Below the pieces are notes generated by a model, which saw only the letters and a program-made list of their open reading frames with translations, searched no databases and had not been told where the DNA came from. A stretch of DNA of 38,148 nt from Candidatus Cryptobacteroides intestinavium (GTDB lineage Bacteria; Bacteroidota; Bacteroidia; Bacteroidales; UBA932), in contig JADIMI010000079.1 of the NCBI GenBank assembly GCA_017694845.1, forward strand, positions 1-38,148, given 5' to 3'. This document shows positions 17,167 through 24,754 of the stretch, one piece after another (positions within the stretch are counted from its first letter, which is position 1; the number at the start of each line of letters is the position of its first letter). Made by a program: the position numbers and the translations under genes.

Positions 17167-17230
17167 TGTCATCCTGGAATGCAACCGTTGTTTGTCAGCA
17201 TAAACGGAGCCGCAGGCGGAGTGAAGGATC
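17167..17230. repeat. Interrupted copy of the TGTCATCCTGAGCG repeat
   Basis: TGTCATCCTG at 17167-17176 and GGAGTGAAGGATC at 17218-17230 resemble the two halves of the 27-base repeat seen at 5906-5969. They are separated here by about 41 unrelated bases. It may be an insertion into an older copy, or two fragments. Confidence 0.45.
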
Positions 17231-17261
17231 CGGAGCACCACTCCGGGTCTCATCGCCGACC

Positions 17262-17423
17262 GACGGACCGCGAACATCAACTTTTTGTAATCCATTGAGA
17301 CACAACGTAATGCAAAATAACCTTGTTCGTGGTCCCCTCGAAAAAGTAGGGACCGCGAACAGTCGATTTTTGTAACAGACTATATTTCAATAAGATACAA
17401 ATTTAGCTTGTTCGCGGTCCGTC
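17262..17423. repeat. 162-bp element with alternating inverted repeats
   Basis: Two 71-bp units, 17265-17335 and 17350-17420, each begin with GGACCGCGAACA and end with its reverse complement (one mismatch in unit 1). Both carry TTTTTGTAA at the same internal offset. The outer ends extend to a perfect 15-bp inverted repeat, GACGGACCGCGAACA at 17262-17276 and its complement at 17409-17423. The inner ends, across a 14-base spacer, can also pair. No coding capacity is visible. Confidence 0.8.
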
Positions 17424-17474
17424 AGGCAGCCGACGGTGATGGCTGGCTCCAACTTCTTCACTGCACACATCCCT

Positions 17475-17609
17475 GGAGATATGCACAGGGATGATGCCGT
17501 AGAAAGCATATATCGAGGATCGGCCGCGCATATCTCGACATTTTTATGGAGATATGCTCCCCGATGATGCCACTGGGAGTGTATATCAAGGGTCAGCGGT
17601 GCATATCTC
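17475..17609. repeat. Two 62-bp hairpin-type repeat units
   Basis: Units 17475-17536 and 17548-17609 have equal length. Both begin GGAGATATGC and end GCATATCTC, an inverted repeat, and share GATGATGCC and TATATC at the same offsets. The spacer is 11 bases. The interior is diverged, so the ends and fixed positions appear to be what is conserved. Confidence 0.8.
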
Positions 17610-17711
17610 TCGTCCTCCCTCGTCCTCTGCCTGCACGGACGCTGTCTCCGTTTGCATAGGCAAAAGGGGAAAGTCGATGAACTGATATCCTCGTGGAGAA
17701 GTGTTGTTTTA

Positions 17712-17747
17712 TGCGCAGAGACGCGGCTAGGTCGACGTCTCTGCGCA
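17712..17747. repeat. 36-bp perfect palindrome
   Basis: TGCGCAGAGACG at 17712-17723 is repeated as its exact reverse complement at 17736-17747 around a 12-base loop. No T run follows on either strand, so it is more likely an intergenic palindromic repeat than a terminator. Confidence 0.7.
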
Positions 17748-17792
17748 CAGGCTACATATCAAGTGATGCAGTTTCGGACGATCTTCGGAACA

Positions 17793-17863
17793 GATTCCTC
17801 GCTGCCGCTCGGAATGACAATAAGCCGAAGATCGGAATGACAATAAACCGAAGATCGGAATGA
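17793..17863. repeat. TGTCATCCTGAGCG-family arm plus 23-bp tandem repeat
   Basis: 17793-17819 resembles the inverted arm at 5985-6010. From 17810 a 23-base unit, starting CGGAATGACAATAA, is repeated at 17833-17855 with one change, and a third partial copy starts at 17856. The tandem copies share their first bases with the dispersed repeat, suggesting local slippage or duplication from its end. Confidence 0.65.
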
Positions 17864-18005
17864 TAAGAACTTACGTGTGTAACAGATTCTCCACTCTTTA
17901 CTGTTGTTGACACAGTGTTTTCCAGGTGATCCGGTAAAAGAGATCAGGTGGCTTTCTTATATAATTAGGTATGAATTTCAAAATAATGAATAACAATCAA
18001 AATAT

Positions 18006-18045
18006 ATTCACTTTTTTGTGAATTTTAATAAAATGATTATTTTTG
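18006..18045 (+). promoter_or_regulatory. higBA promoter with overlapping operator-like palindrome
   Basis: TTTG at 18015-18018, a 19-bp spacer and TATTTTTG at 18038-18045 fit the consensus fully. The transcript would start about 10 bases before the higB ATG. An inverted repeat ATTCAC-N6-GTGAAT (18006-18023) overlaps the -33 box and is a reasonable site for autorepression by HigA. The operator role is inference. Confidence 0.6.
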
Positions 18046-18061
18046 CAGAAACAATCGGGAA

Positions 18062-18379
18062 ATGGATATACTTTTTGACAAGGATTATCTGAAAGAACTG
18101 TATGCCACAGGAAAAACAAGTGACAAGAAGCACAGATACCAACCACAGATAATCAACAGATATGTCCGAGTGATAGATACGATGATGAGTTTACCCGACA
18201 CATTGTCTTTAATGAGGATAAACTCATTGAATTACGAGAAATTGAAAGGAGATAAAAAAGGACTGTCCTCTGTCAGAGTAAATGACCAGTACAGGATAGA
18301 ATTTGAAGAATATACTGTAGATGGGCAAAGCGTAGCGACAATCTGCAATATAACGGAATTATCAAACCATTATAAATAA
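18062..18379 (+). CDS. higB: HigB-type toxin (RelE superfamily mRNA interferase)
   Basis: This is the predicted toxin of a type II toxin-antitoxin pair. HigB-like toxins cut mRNA, usually on the ribosome. It has 105 residues, near the family length. The hallmark segment LNYEKLKGDKKGLSSVRVNDQYRIEF, seen as NYEKLKGDKKGLSSVRVND and QYRIEF (about 57-81), matches the killer-protein family; basic residues there would form the active surface. The gene precedes the antitoxin gene by 7 bases, the toxin-first order usual for hig. It lies in an AT-rich stretch beside the repeat-rich region. Confidence 0.86.
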   Translation: MDILFDKDYLKELYATGKTSDKKHRYQPQIINRYVRVIDTMMSLPDTLSLMRINSLNYEKLKGDKKGLSSVRVNDQYRIEFEEYTVDGQSVATICNITELSNHYK

Positions 18380-18386
18380 GAAAGAT

Positions 18387-18734
18387 ATGATTACTTCCAT
18401 TAAAGGGATAGACCCGAATATGATAGCGAACAATCTTGAGCCTTTCCGACCGACACATCCTGGGGAAGTACTGAAAGATGAATTGGAATATAGAAAAATA
18501 TCCCAGAGGCAGCTGGCGGCAGAAATGGGGATTTCATACACGTTGCTCAATGAAGTACTGAACGGCAAGAGGAATGTGAATACAGAACTTGCATTGCTTG
18601 TCGAGGCGGCATTGGATATTCCCGCAGAATCACTTTTGCAGATGCAGGCAAGATACAATATGCTTACAGCCAAACGGGATAAATCATTTATGGAAAAGTT
18701 GCAGAATGTCCGTAAGATCGTCGCAGCACTTTAA
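18387..18734 (+). CDS. higA: HigA-type antitoxin (XRE-family HTH)
   Basis: This 115-residue antitoxin is a DNA-binding protein that neutralises HigB and probably represses the operon. The HigA-family opening PTHPGEVLKDEL is at about 22-33. A Cro/C1-type helix-turn-helix follows (about 38-62: ISQRQLAAEMGISYTLLNEV), then NGKRNVNTELALLVEAAL. The C-terminal helix is Lys- and Ala-rich. It is co-transcribed with higB from the promoter at 18015. Nothing recognisable as the next gene follows in the 127 bases before the convergent FAD oxidoreductase gene. Confidence 0.9.
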   Translation: MITSIKGIDPNMIANNLEPFRPTHPGEVLKDELEYRKISQRQLAAEMGISYTLLNEVLNGKRNVNTELALLVEAALDIPAESLLQMQARYNMLTAKRDKSFMEKLQNVRKIVAAL

Positions 18735-18861
18735 TTGCCAATCGTTTATGGAAAATAAATCTTCCGATTTGATTTCTGATGAGATTGAGATGGAAGATTT
18801 TTCGGGATCGTCGGCAAAGTATGTGTTCCTGACTTTGTTGTCGCAGACGGACCGATGCCTC

Positions 18862-20799
18862 TTATGGTGTATATCGAAGCGGGATCGGATTGCCATAGAT
18901 GTCGACATCGTATCTTCCGAACGGATCAAGCAATGAATCGATCACGACAGCGCATTCCAGACGGCTGAGGACATCTTCACCGGAATAATCCCTGCCAGAT
19001 ACCGTCTTCAGACAATCAATGACGGAACCATAGGCCTCGGCATTGTCTTCCCGCTGCACACAGTCATCATCGACCGCCGACACAAATGCGGCAAGCTGCT
19101 TCACATCCACCGTATCTGTCTCCGGTTCCGGAAAGACTATGGCGCTGCCGTCAACATGTTTCAATCCTCCATAGAAATCTTCCAGCCCTTCCAGAAGATC
19201 CGATGACAGCATTACCTTGTCCGCATATATCCAGGACTGATTCGACCAGCCTGAATTGACTCCATAATACCGTATTATACCGGTCAGGGCAATACGCTGG
19301 AGAGTTCCGAACCAGACATTATCCGGAGGCAGATCCAGCAACGGCACAAGATAGGCTCCTGCATCAAGCAATTTCTTCTGCACTTCCCTTACAGACACCT
19401 CTGACACACCGCAGTCATTCTCCGCCGCAATGGCTGCAATCACGCCGGCGGCCTGCCCGAGCTGAAGCACTACAGGCTGGAGACGGGTAGTGCCGTTGAC
19501 GATATTCGTAACGGATATTGATTTTTCGATTACAAGCACATCATCATATATCTGCGGCATCATCACTCCTGCCGGCAGACTCCAGGAAGGTATGGGATGA
19601 AAATGTACATCAGGGAGGCTCTCCCAGCCGTGATACGCAGTATGATGCTGATCCACAGGATAATCCCCTACCGCAACCGCAGTCCTGTACAGCCTGTCAG
19701 TCCGGTCATACGGACTTATGATATCATTCAGGTCAAACCTGACCCTGCCCTCTATCCTGCGGGATTCCCGGTGATACGGTATAAACGGGAATCCGTCAGC
19801 AGTAGGGAACTCATCAGAAATGCCGAGATTGACATATCCGAGTTCATTCTGGAGAAAATACAGGAACCTGAGAGACTTCTGCTTCGCTTTCTCAAACTCT
19901 CTATGACGTATTTCAGGGTCGGCATCTATGACGTTGCAATAATAGTCGTTACCCTCTATCGGCCAGTTGATCATATACTTTCCGTTCTGGAGCCTGCCAT
20001 ATGTGATCATCTTCTCTTTCGGCCACATTCTTTCCGGCTCCTTCGGAGTGATACACTGTACATTCTCGCAACAGCAGGCAAATTCCGAAGGAGTGTAGTC
20101 ATCCGGTTCGGGAACAGGGACAGGATGCCCGTAATCATAAAGGATCATTACATACGTGATATCCTGGACGATATCGTTTCCTGTCTCCGGGGCTATGTCC
20201 TCATCTGTATCAGCAGCCGAATCCATACCTATGTCATACGGAATGCCGACAGCCTTCGCCACATCTCCGAGCTCGGTTCCATCCACGAGTATCTTTGTCC
20301 GCACCGTACTGATACCGTCACGTCCTTCAAGGGTCACTGACCAGCCGTCATCCAGCTTCGTAAACCCTGTCGCCACAGTATTGAACTCCACGCTGAGATT
20401 TCTTTCCCGCGCTGCCATGTTTCCGAATATCCTCGCCCCGACAGAAGGCTCGAACATAACACTGCTCACCCATCCCGTCCTCAACGAATCCGGAGAACCG
20501 TACCAGCATTCAAGACTGTCCCTGAACTCAGACCATATACCGCCCCTCAAGGCTTTACACCCGTCCGTGGCACTGACTCCGGCTGAAGTGAGCATTCCCC
20601 CCAGCCATCCGAATTCCTCTACAAGCAGGACATCCGCCCCGCTCCTTGCCGCCTGTATGGCCGCCGCCGTGCCGGATGTTCCTCCGCCTATGACCAGGAC
20701 GTCATACTCCCTTTCCCGTACAGTACACTGCACAGACAATACAAGACACAACATCCCGGCAACAGGCAGAAGACCGGTCAATATTCTTCTCTTTACCAT
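18862..20799 (-). CDS. Exported FAD-dependent oxidoreductase
   Basis: This 645-residue flavoprotein of the FAD_oxidored type (PF12831-like) is common in Bacteroidota PULs. A hydrophobic signal segment (about 5-25) ends in LSVQC; Cys25 could be lipidated but Gln at -1 is unusual. The dinucleotide-binding motif VIGGGTSGTAAAIQAARSG lies at 36-54, followed by an acidic strand end LLVEE and GWLGGMLTSAG. KILVDGTELGDVAKAVGIP is a second family segment, with TRLQPVVLQLGQAAGVIAA later. The natural substrate is unknown; an oxidised or reduced sugar is a guess from context. It is the last gene of the SGNH-epimerase unit, after a SusC remnant. Confidence 0.85.
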   Translation of the reverse strand: MVKRRILTGLLPVAGMLCLVLSVQCTVREREYDVLVIGGGTSGTAAAIQAARSGADVLLVEEFGWLGGMLTSAGVSATDGCKALRGGIWSEFRDSLECWYGSPDSLRTGWVSSVMFEPSVGARIFGNMAARERNLSVEFNTVATGFTKLDDGWSVTLEGRDGISTVRTKILVDGTELGDVAKAVGIPYDIGMDSAADTDEDIAPETGNDIVQDITYVMILYDYGHPVPVPEPDDYTPSEFACCCENVQCITPKEPERMWPKEKMITYGRLQNGKYMINWPIEGNDYYCNVIDADPEIRHREFEKAKQKSLRFLYFLQNELGYVNLGISDEFPTADGFPFIPYHRESRRIEGRVRFDLNDIISPYDRTDRLYRTAVAVGDYPVDQHHTAYHGWESLPDVHFHPIPSWSLPAGVMMPQIYDDVLVIEKSISVTNIVNGTTRLQPVVLQLGQAAGVIAAIAAENDCGVSEVSVREVQKKLLDAGAYLVPLLDLPPDNVWFGTLQRIALTGIIRYYGVNSGWSNQSWIYADKVMLSSDLLEGLEDFYGGLKHVDGSAIVFPEPETDTVDVKQLAAFVSAVDDDCVQREDNAEAYGSVIDCLKTVSGRDYSGEDVLSRLECAVVIDSLLDPFGRYDVDIYGNPIPLRYTP

Positions 20800-20853
20800 T
20801 CCAACTGTTTCTAAACCCGACTATACCGGCATCTGAGGCAGAGAATAGCCATC

Positions 20854-21180
20854 TCAGGTAAGATGGATTTTCTTCTGCTGGCCGTATCCGACCACCACCA
20901 CCTCCTGCAGATTGGTCCTGTCTTCCCGCATAATCACATTAATCACTGACTGGTTTCCGATTTTCCTTTCTTCTGTAAACATACTCAGGAAACTGAATTC
21001 CAGCGTTTCGGAAGAACTGGCCTGAATGGAGTAGTTTCCGTCCAGGTCACTTGCAACGCCACGGGTAGTGTTCTTGACAATGACGCTTACAACTGCAAGA
21101 GGATCGCCATGTTCGTCAGTTATCGTACCCTTGACCATGTTTTGGGCGTAGCCGCTAACGGCAAACGAAAAGACAGTCCA
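20854..21180 (-). pseudogene. SusC/RagA-type receptor, N-terminal remnant
   Basis: Only about 100 codons of a gene normally over 1000 survive. The frame directly after the epimerase stop reads the end of a signal peptide (FAVSGYAQN), then the CarboxypepD_reg-like domain (GTITDEHGDPLAVVSVIV, DLDGNYSI), then the TonB-box region LQEVVVVGYGQQKK. It ends in a stop six codons later, where intact SusC proteins continue into the plug. The start and most of the signal peptide are missing because the remnant abuts the epimerase stop codon. It is therefore cut at both ends and cannot make a receptor. No plug or barrel fragments were found nearby. Confidence 0.8.
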
Positions 21181-22347
21181 CTATATTCTGTCCGCTATGG
21201 AAGATATCTGGTACAGGCCTCTCGGTACGTGGAAGCAGCCCTTCCACTTGCCTCCTTTCAAAGGCAGCAGCACCTCTCCCCTGCGGTTCAGATAGCCGTA
21301 CCATTCAGGATATTCCTTGTCTTTGAAATGCTCCCACATATAGCTGTCGAGCCTGCGGAACCACTCAAGGCTTGTCATATCCCCTGTCAGCTGATAGCCT
21401 TTGAGCATCGCTATCGCAGACTCGATATGGACCCACCACAGTTTCTGGTCCCACTCAAGCTGCTGCTGCGGATGCCCTTTCCTGTCCATGAAATAATATA
21501 TCCCGCCGTATTCCTTGTCCCAGCCATACTCTATCACATTGTGCGAGATCTTTACGCATCTCTCCACCAGAGCCCTGTCGTCCAGCCTCACCCCGAGGTC
21601 CATAAGGAACCACAGAGCCTCCAGATTATGCCCTGGATTTATCAGCCTGCCTTCGAAGCAGTCGATCAGGCTTCCATCCACCGATGACACATTCTCGACC
21701 ATCATACCGACCTCATCCTTGTAGAAGACCCCGAGCACCTCATTGAGGCATTCCTCTATCGTCTTATCCAGCAATTCCCTGTCACCGATGATGCTCTCTA
21801 TCTCCAGAGCCATATTGCAGATGATCATCGGAAGGGAGAATCCCTTCATCGGCCTGGTTCCCGGGCAGCTCTTCTCCCAGCGCCCTTTAGGGTTGTCACG
21901 CCTTGCCAGTATTCTCGCGAATGTCTTCTTCGCTATCTCCGCATATTCATCCTTCCCTGTCGCTTCCGCAAGCTGGGCGAAGCCCATACACGCAAAAGTG
22001 TTTGAAAAGATATTATACGGCTGGATCAGCGGCTTCCCTGTCCTTGTCAGGGAAAAATAGAAATCATAGCTGCCATCATGTCCGTACTTCTTCAGGAATT
22101 CCGCGCCCTGCACAGCGCAGTCAAGCCATTCAGGTCTGTGTTCCACCTTGTTGTACAGCATGGCGAACAGCCATACCTCCCTGCCCTGGAGCCAGATGAA
22201 CTTGTCCGTGTCGTAGACGCTTCCATCCCGGTCCAGACAACTGAAATAACCTCCGTACTCCTTGTCCTGAGAATGCTCGAGCCAGAACGGCAGACAGTTT
22301 TCCAGGAGCTCTTTCCTGTATCTTTCAGCCAAATTATTGAAATCCAT
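21181..22347 (-). CDS. N-acylglucosamine 2-epimerase (AGE/RnBP family)
   Basis: This interconverts GlcNAc and ManNAc (or a related sugar pair), a step in sialic-acid or amino-sugar use. It has 388 residues, full length for this (alpha/alpha)6-barrel family. Expected catalytic-site residues are present: Arg56 in LQGREVW, His240 in NPGHNLEALW, Glu309 in WWVHIES, and His373 in CFHVPRGL, with spacing like cyanobacterial and mammalian AGE. No signal peptide is present, so it acts in the cytoplasm. It lies 57 bases after the SGNH-hydrolase gene and runs directly into the SusC remnant. No sialidase or neuraminate lyase is in the window, so sialic acid is not assured as the source. Confidence 0.88.
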   Translation of the reverse strand: MDFNNLAERYRKELLENCLPFWLEHSQDKEYGGYFSCLDRDGSVYDTDKFIWLQGREVWLFAMLYNKVEHRPEWLDCAVQGAEFLKKYGHDGSYDFYFSLTRTGKPLIQPYNIFSNTFACMGFAQLAEATGKDEYAEIAKKTFARILARRDNPKGRWEKSCPGTRPMKGFSLPMIICNMALEIESIIGDRELLDKTIEECLNEVLGVFYKDEVGMMVENVSSVDGSLIDCFEGRLINPGHNLEALWFLMDLGVRLDDRALVERCVKISHNVIEYGWDKEYGGIYYFMDRKGHPQQQLEWDQKLWWVHIESAIAMLKGYQLTGDMTSLEWFRRLDSYMWEHFKDKEYPEWYGYLNRRGEVLLPLKGGKWKGCFHVPRGLYQISSIADRI

Positions 22348-22404
22348 AACTACTGTTATTTAAAATTTGATCCTGCATCTAAACCAAAATCGCCGGTACC
22401 CGGT

Positions 22405-23490
22405 CTAAAGAGAACGCCTCAGCGCCTTCTTCACTACAGGGAGTATATGCCTGACATATCTTTCCGAACCGAGATCCGTAAAATGGATTCCATCCACCGT
22501 CGCTTCCCCATCCTCGCCTATCATTCCTTCCGAACGCACATAATAGACATTCTTTTCCCCCATATCCACAAGTCTTTCAAACAGACGGCGCTGCGCCTCG
22601 TTCTTCGACTTCACCTCCTCACGTATCGCACTGTCAAACACCGTATGCGTAAAGTCCGGGTCCTCGACAAACACAACCGGCACATCCGGATGCGCATCCC
22701 TGATTATCCTGAAGAATCTCTCCGCCTTCTCATCGATCATTTCCGCCCTTGCATTGGGAACATAATCGAGAATATACAGAGCCGGATCAGGGACAGATGC
22801 CATCAGTTCGGCTATCTCATAGTCCAGTAAGGCATTCCCGCTGAACCCGAGATTGATCACCTCCCTGTCTATCGCCCGTCCCAGCACGGCCGTATGCGCC
22901 ATTCCGGCACGGCTCACACAGCCTCCCTGCAATATGCTTGTGCCGTAGGCCACCACCGGCCTGTCACTTGCAGGGCTGTCGACCTGCGGCTGCCCTATCT
23001 CCGCTCCCTCATCCACACCGATCTCAAGAGACGTGACACCATCATAGAGGGACAGATACAGCATATACTCCCTGTATTCCCCATCCATATTCTTCACGAC
23101 GACGACATCGCTGGTCATTCCTTCCGGACGCGCACTTCCCGCGAATCTCCAGTCTCCCTCGTACAACGCATACAGGTCAAGCCCCCTGATTCCGGTGTCG
23201 CACATATGATTCATCTTTGTCCCGTACCTTGACGTCCACCTTACGCTGATGGAGGTGGAATTGGAACGGAAACGGATGTACAGTCCAGCCGAGTTCCGCC
23301 CGAGTCTCCATAGAGCCGGCCTGCTGACCGTCTCGCATTCCGAGGGGAGACGTTCATATCTGGACAGTGTATTGTCATCCGACTTGCCGTATACGGGGAA
23401 GGCAGATGCATCATAATATTCCTTGTCATAGGCACCTGCGGAAAACGCACTGATTACGATTGTTACAACAAATAGATATAGCCTTGTCAT
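22405..23490 (-). CDS. GxDLY-type SGNH/GDSL hydrolase (probable carbohydrate esterase)
   Basis: This exported esterase has 361 residues from ATG 23490. That start gives a clean signal peptide (about 1-20), whereas the longer open frame reaches back through the promoter. The N-terminal domain carries the GLDLY motif (103-107) that names the SGNH-associated GxDLY domain. The catalytic domain has Ser185 in AYGTSILQGG, the Asn of GFSGNA (219), Asn247 in DYVPNA, and Asp333/His336 in DGIHFTDLG. This is the full SGNH set. Removal of O-acetyl groups from a glycan is likely. It is the first gene of the unit with the epimerase. Confidence 0.86.
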   Translation of the reverse strand: MTRLYLFVVTIVISAFSAGAYDKEYYDASAFPVYGKSDDNTLSRYERLPSECETVSRPALWRLGRNSAGLYIRFRSNSTSISVRWTSRYGTKMNHMCDTGIRGLDLYALYEGDWRFAGSARPEGMTSDVVVVKNMDGEYREYMLYLSLYDGVTSLEIGVDEGAEIGQPQVDSPASDRPVVAYGTSILQGGCVSRAGMAHTAVLGRAIDREVINLGFSGNALLDYEIAELMASVPDPALYILDYVPNARAEMIDEKAERFFRIIRDAHPDVPVVFVEDPDFTHTVFDSAIREEVKSKNEAQRRLFERLVDMGEKNVYYVRSEGMIGEDGEATVDGIHFTDLGSERYVRHILPVVKKALRRSL

Positions 23491-23547
23491 AAGATATAAA
23501 ATTTTAAAAATTACATATGTTCCTCCCAAAATTGCACGTAACACCCG

Positions 23548-23555
23548 CAAATATA
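23548..23555 (-). promoter_or_regulatory. -7 box of the SGNH-epimerase unit
   Basis: TATATTTG on the - strand is a full match to TAnnTTTG, about 58 bases before the ATG at 23490. The -33 box is absent or diverged, which can mean activator dependence. It lies 44 bases from the divergent box at 23600. Confidence 0.5.
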
Positions 23556-23599
23556 GCAATTTTTTCATCACATACTCATTTTATTTTAAAAATTTTTAC

Positions 23600-23607
23600 T
23601 AATTTTG
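23600..23607 (+). promoter_or_regulatory. -7 box of the CE2-like esterase gene
   Basis: TAATTTTG matches TAnnTTTG, with a predicted transcript start near 23614. The TTG codon at 23605 is inside the box, so translation must begin at ATG 23632. No -33 TTTG is seen. Confidence 0.5.
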
Positions 23608-23631
23608 AACCTGTTAAAAAATAAGAATGAT

Positions 23632-24750
23632 ATGAATATCCAGAATCTCGCAAGGACTCTCATCATTATGGCAGCCGCAATGCTGTCATCATTGTCCACT
23701 GCATCAGCAGGAAGGGAACTTACGGAAACGCCTGCATCCGACTCGCGCATAGGCTACTGCGGCAGGACGGTCACAGACAGCTCGGGCGTATCGTTCGACT
23801 GGTCAGGAGTCAGTGTAAGGATCCGGTTCACCGGCCCGTATATAGCCCTGACATGCTCGGACACAAAAGCCAATTATTTCAACGTCTGGGTCGACAGCGG
23901 ATTTTCCGAAAAAGAGGACTTTGTCATCAAGACATCCGGCAAAGACACCACAATCGTACTGGCAGAGAATCTCGGGAAAGGAGAGCACGAAATATTGCTT
24001 CAGAAGAGGACCGAGGGAGAACAGGGCACCGTCACGTTCCACAGTTTCATCACCAGAGGAGAGATACTGTCCGCACCGGTGCATAAAGAAAGGCTGATGG
24101 AATTCATAGGGGATTCATATACGTGCGGATACGGCACGGAAAGCGGAGCGGCCACCGATCCTTTTCTGGCGGAGACAGAGAACTGCAACCTGACCTATGC
24201 AGCCGTCGCGGCAAGATACTTCGACTCGGACTTCGTACTGATCAGCCACTCCGGACAGGGAATAGCAAGGAATTACGACGCATCCGGGAAAGAGGCCACA
24301 ATGGTCGAAAGATATTCCAGGGCTCTGGATGAGAATCCGGCACACATATGGGGGCACGGACAGTCCGGCCGCATACCGGACATAGTCGTGATATACCTCG
24401 GCGCAAACGACTTCTCCACCGGGAAGCAGCCGACAATAGGGATATTCAGCACCCGGTACGCGGAACTCCTCGGCAAGATCAGAGCCGGCTACGGGGAGGA
24501 CGTGCCGATACTATGCCTTGCTGCAAAGAACGACCCCGGGATTGAAGAATATATAAAGACCGCCTGCATCCGAAGCGGCATAAAGAATGTCAGTTACGCT
24601 GCAATACAGCCGGCGGCCTTCAATTCAGACTCCGACCTGGGAGCATCGTGGCATCCGAACTATTATGGACACATCAAGACGGCAAGCATAGTCATACCAT
24701 ACATCTCCACCCTGACAGGCTGGCAAATGGAGGACAAGGCGTACAGATAA
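23632..24750 (+). CDS. CE2-family acetyl esterase (SGNH fold, exported)
   Basis: This is a predicted extracytoplasmic deacetylase for acetylated sugars. It has 372 residues, with a signal peptide (about 1-27), an N-terminal jelly-roll domain (about 40-145, VSFDWSGVSVRIRFTGPYIAL region), then the SGNH domain. Ser162 is in FIGDSYTCGYGTE, Asn259 in YLGANDFS, and His341 in GASWHPNYYGH. As in many CE2 enzymes, the Asp partner of the His is not in the usual DxxH position. It converges on the metallophosphoesterase remnant with a 4-base gap and is divergent from the other SGNH gene, so two different esterase families are controlled from one intergenic region. Confidence 0.86.
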   Translation: MNIQNLARTLIIMAAAMLSSLSTASAGRELTETPASDSRIGYCGRTVTDSSGVSFDWSGVSVRIRFTGPYIALTCSDTKANYFNVWVDSGFSEKEDFVIKTSGKDTTIVLAENLGKGEHEILLQKRTEGEQGTVTFHSFITRGEILSAPVHKERLMEFIGDSYTCGYGTESGAATDPFLAETENCNLTYAAVAARYFDSDFVLISHSGQGIARNYDASGKEATMVERYSRALDENPAHIWGHGQSGRIPDIVVIYLGANDFSTGKQPTIGIFSTRYAELLGKIRAGYGEDVPILCLAAKNDPGIEEYIKTACIRSGIKNVSYAAIQPAAFNSDSDLGASWHPNYYGHIKTASIVIPYISTLTGWQMEDKAYR

Positions 24751-24754
24751 CAAA

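Larger units (their letters stand above)
17054..18014. other. Gene-free, repeat-rich intergenic region
   Basis: About 960 bases between the tRNA terminator and the higBA promoter have no credible gene. The short open frames here are interrupted or made of repeat. The stretch holds four kinds of palindromic or tandem repeat, listed separately, plus three loosely similar CTCTGTC phrases at 17091-17146. The rightmost 90 bases turn AT-rich as the higBA control region begins. Confidence 0.75.

Noticed and set aside
17262..17609. CRISPR array
   Set aside because: Only two copies of each unit, units of 62 and 71 bp with inverted ends, 11-14 base spacers, and no cas genes nearby.
16919..18014. Integrated element using tRNA-Val as attachment site
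   Set aside because: I found no integrase and no repeated copy of the tRNA 3' end in the window.
18748..18936. Short + strand open frame of 62 codons after higA, beginning MENKSSDLISDEIEMED
   Set aside because: Its second half is antisense to the FAD-oxidoreductase 3' end and I recognise no family. A truncated gene is possible, but nothing beyond the open frame supports it.
23490..23571. Longer start for the GxDLY-type hydrolase at 23571
   Set aside because: It would run through the TATATTTG promoter box and place about 27 residues before the signal peptide.
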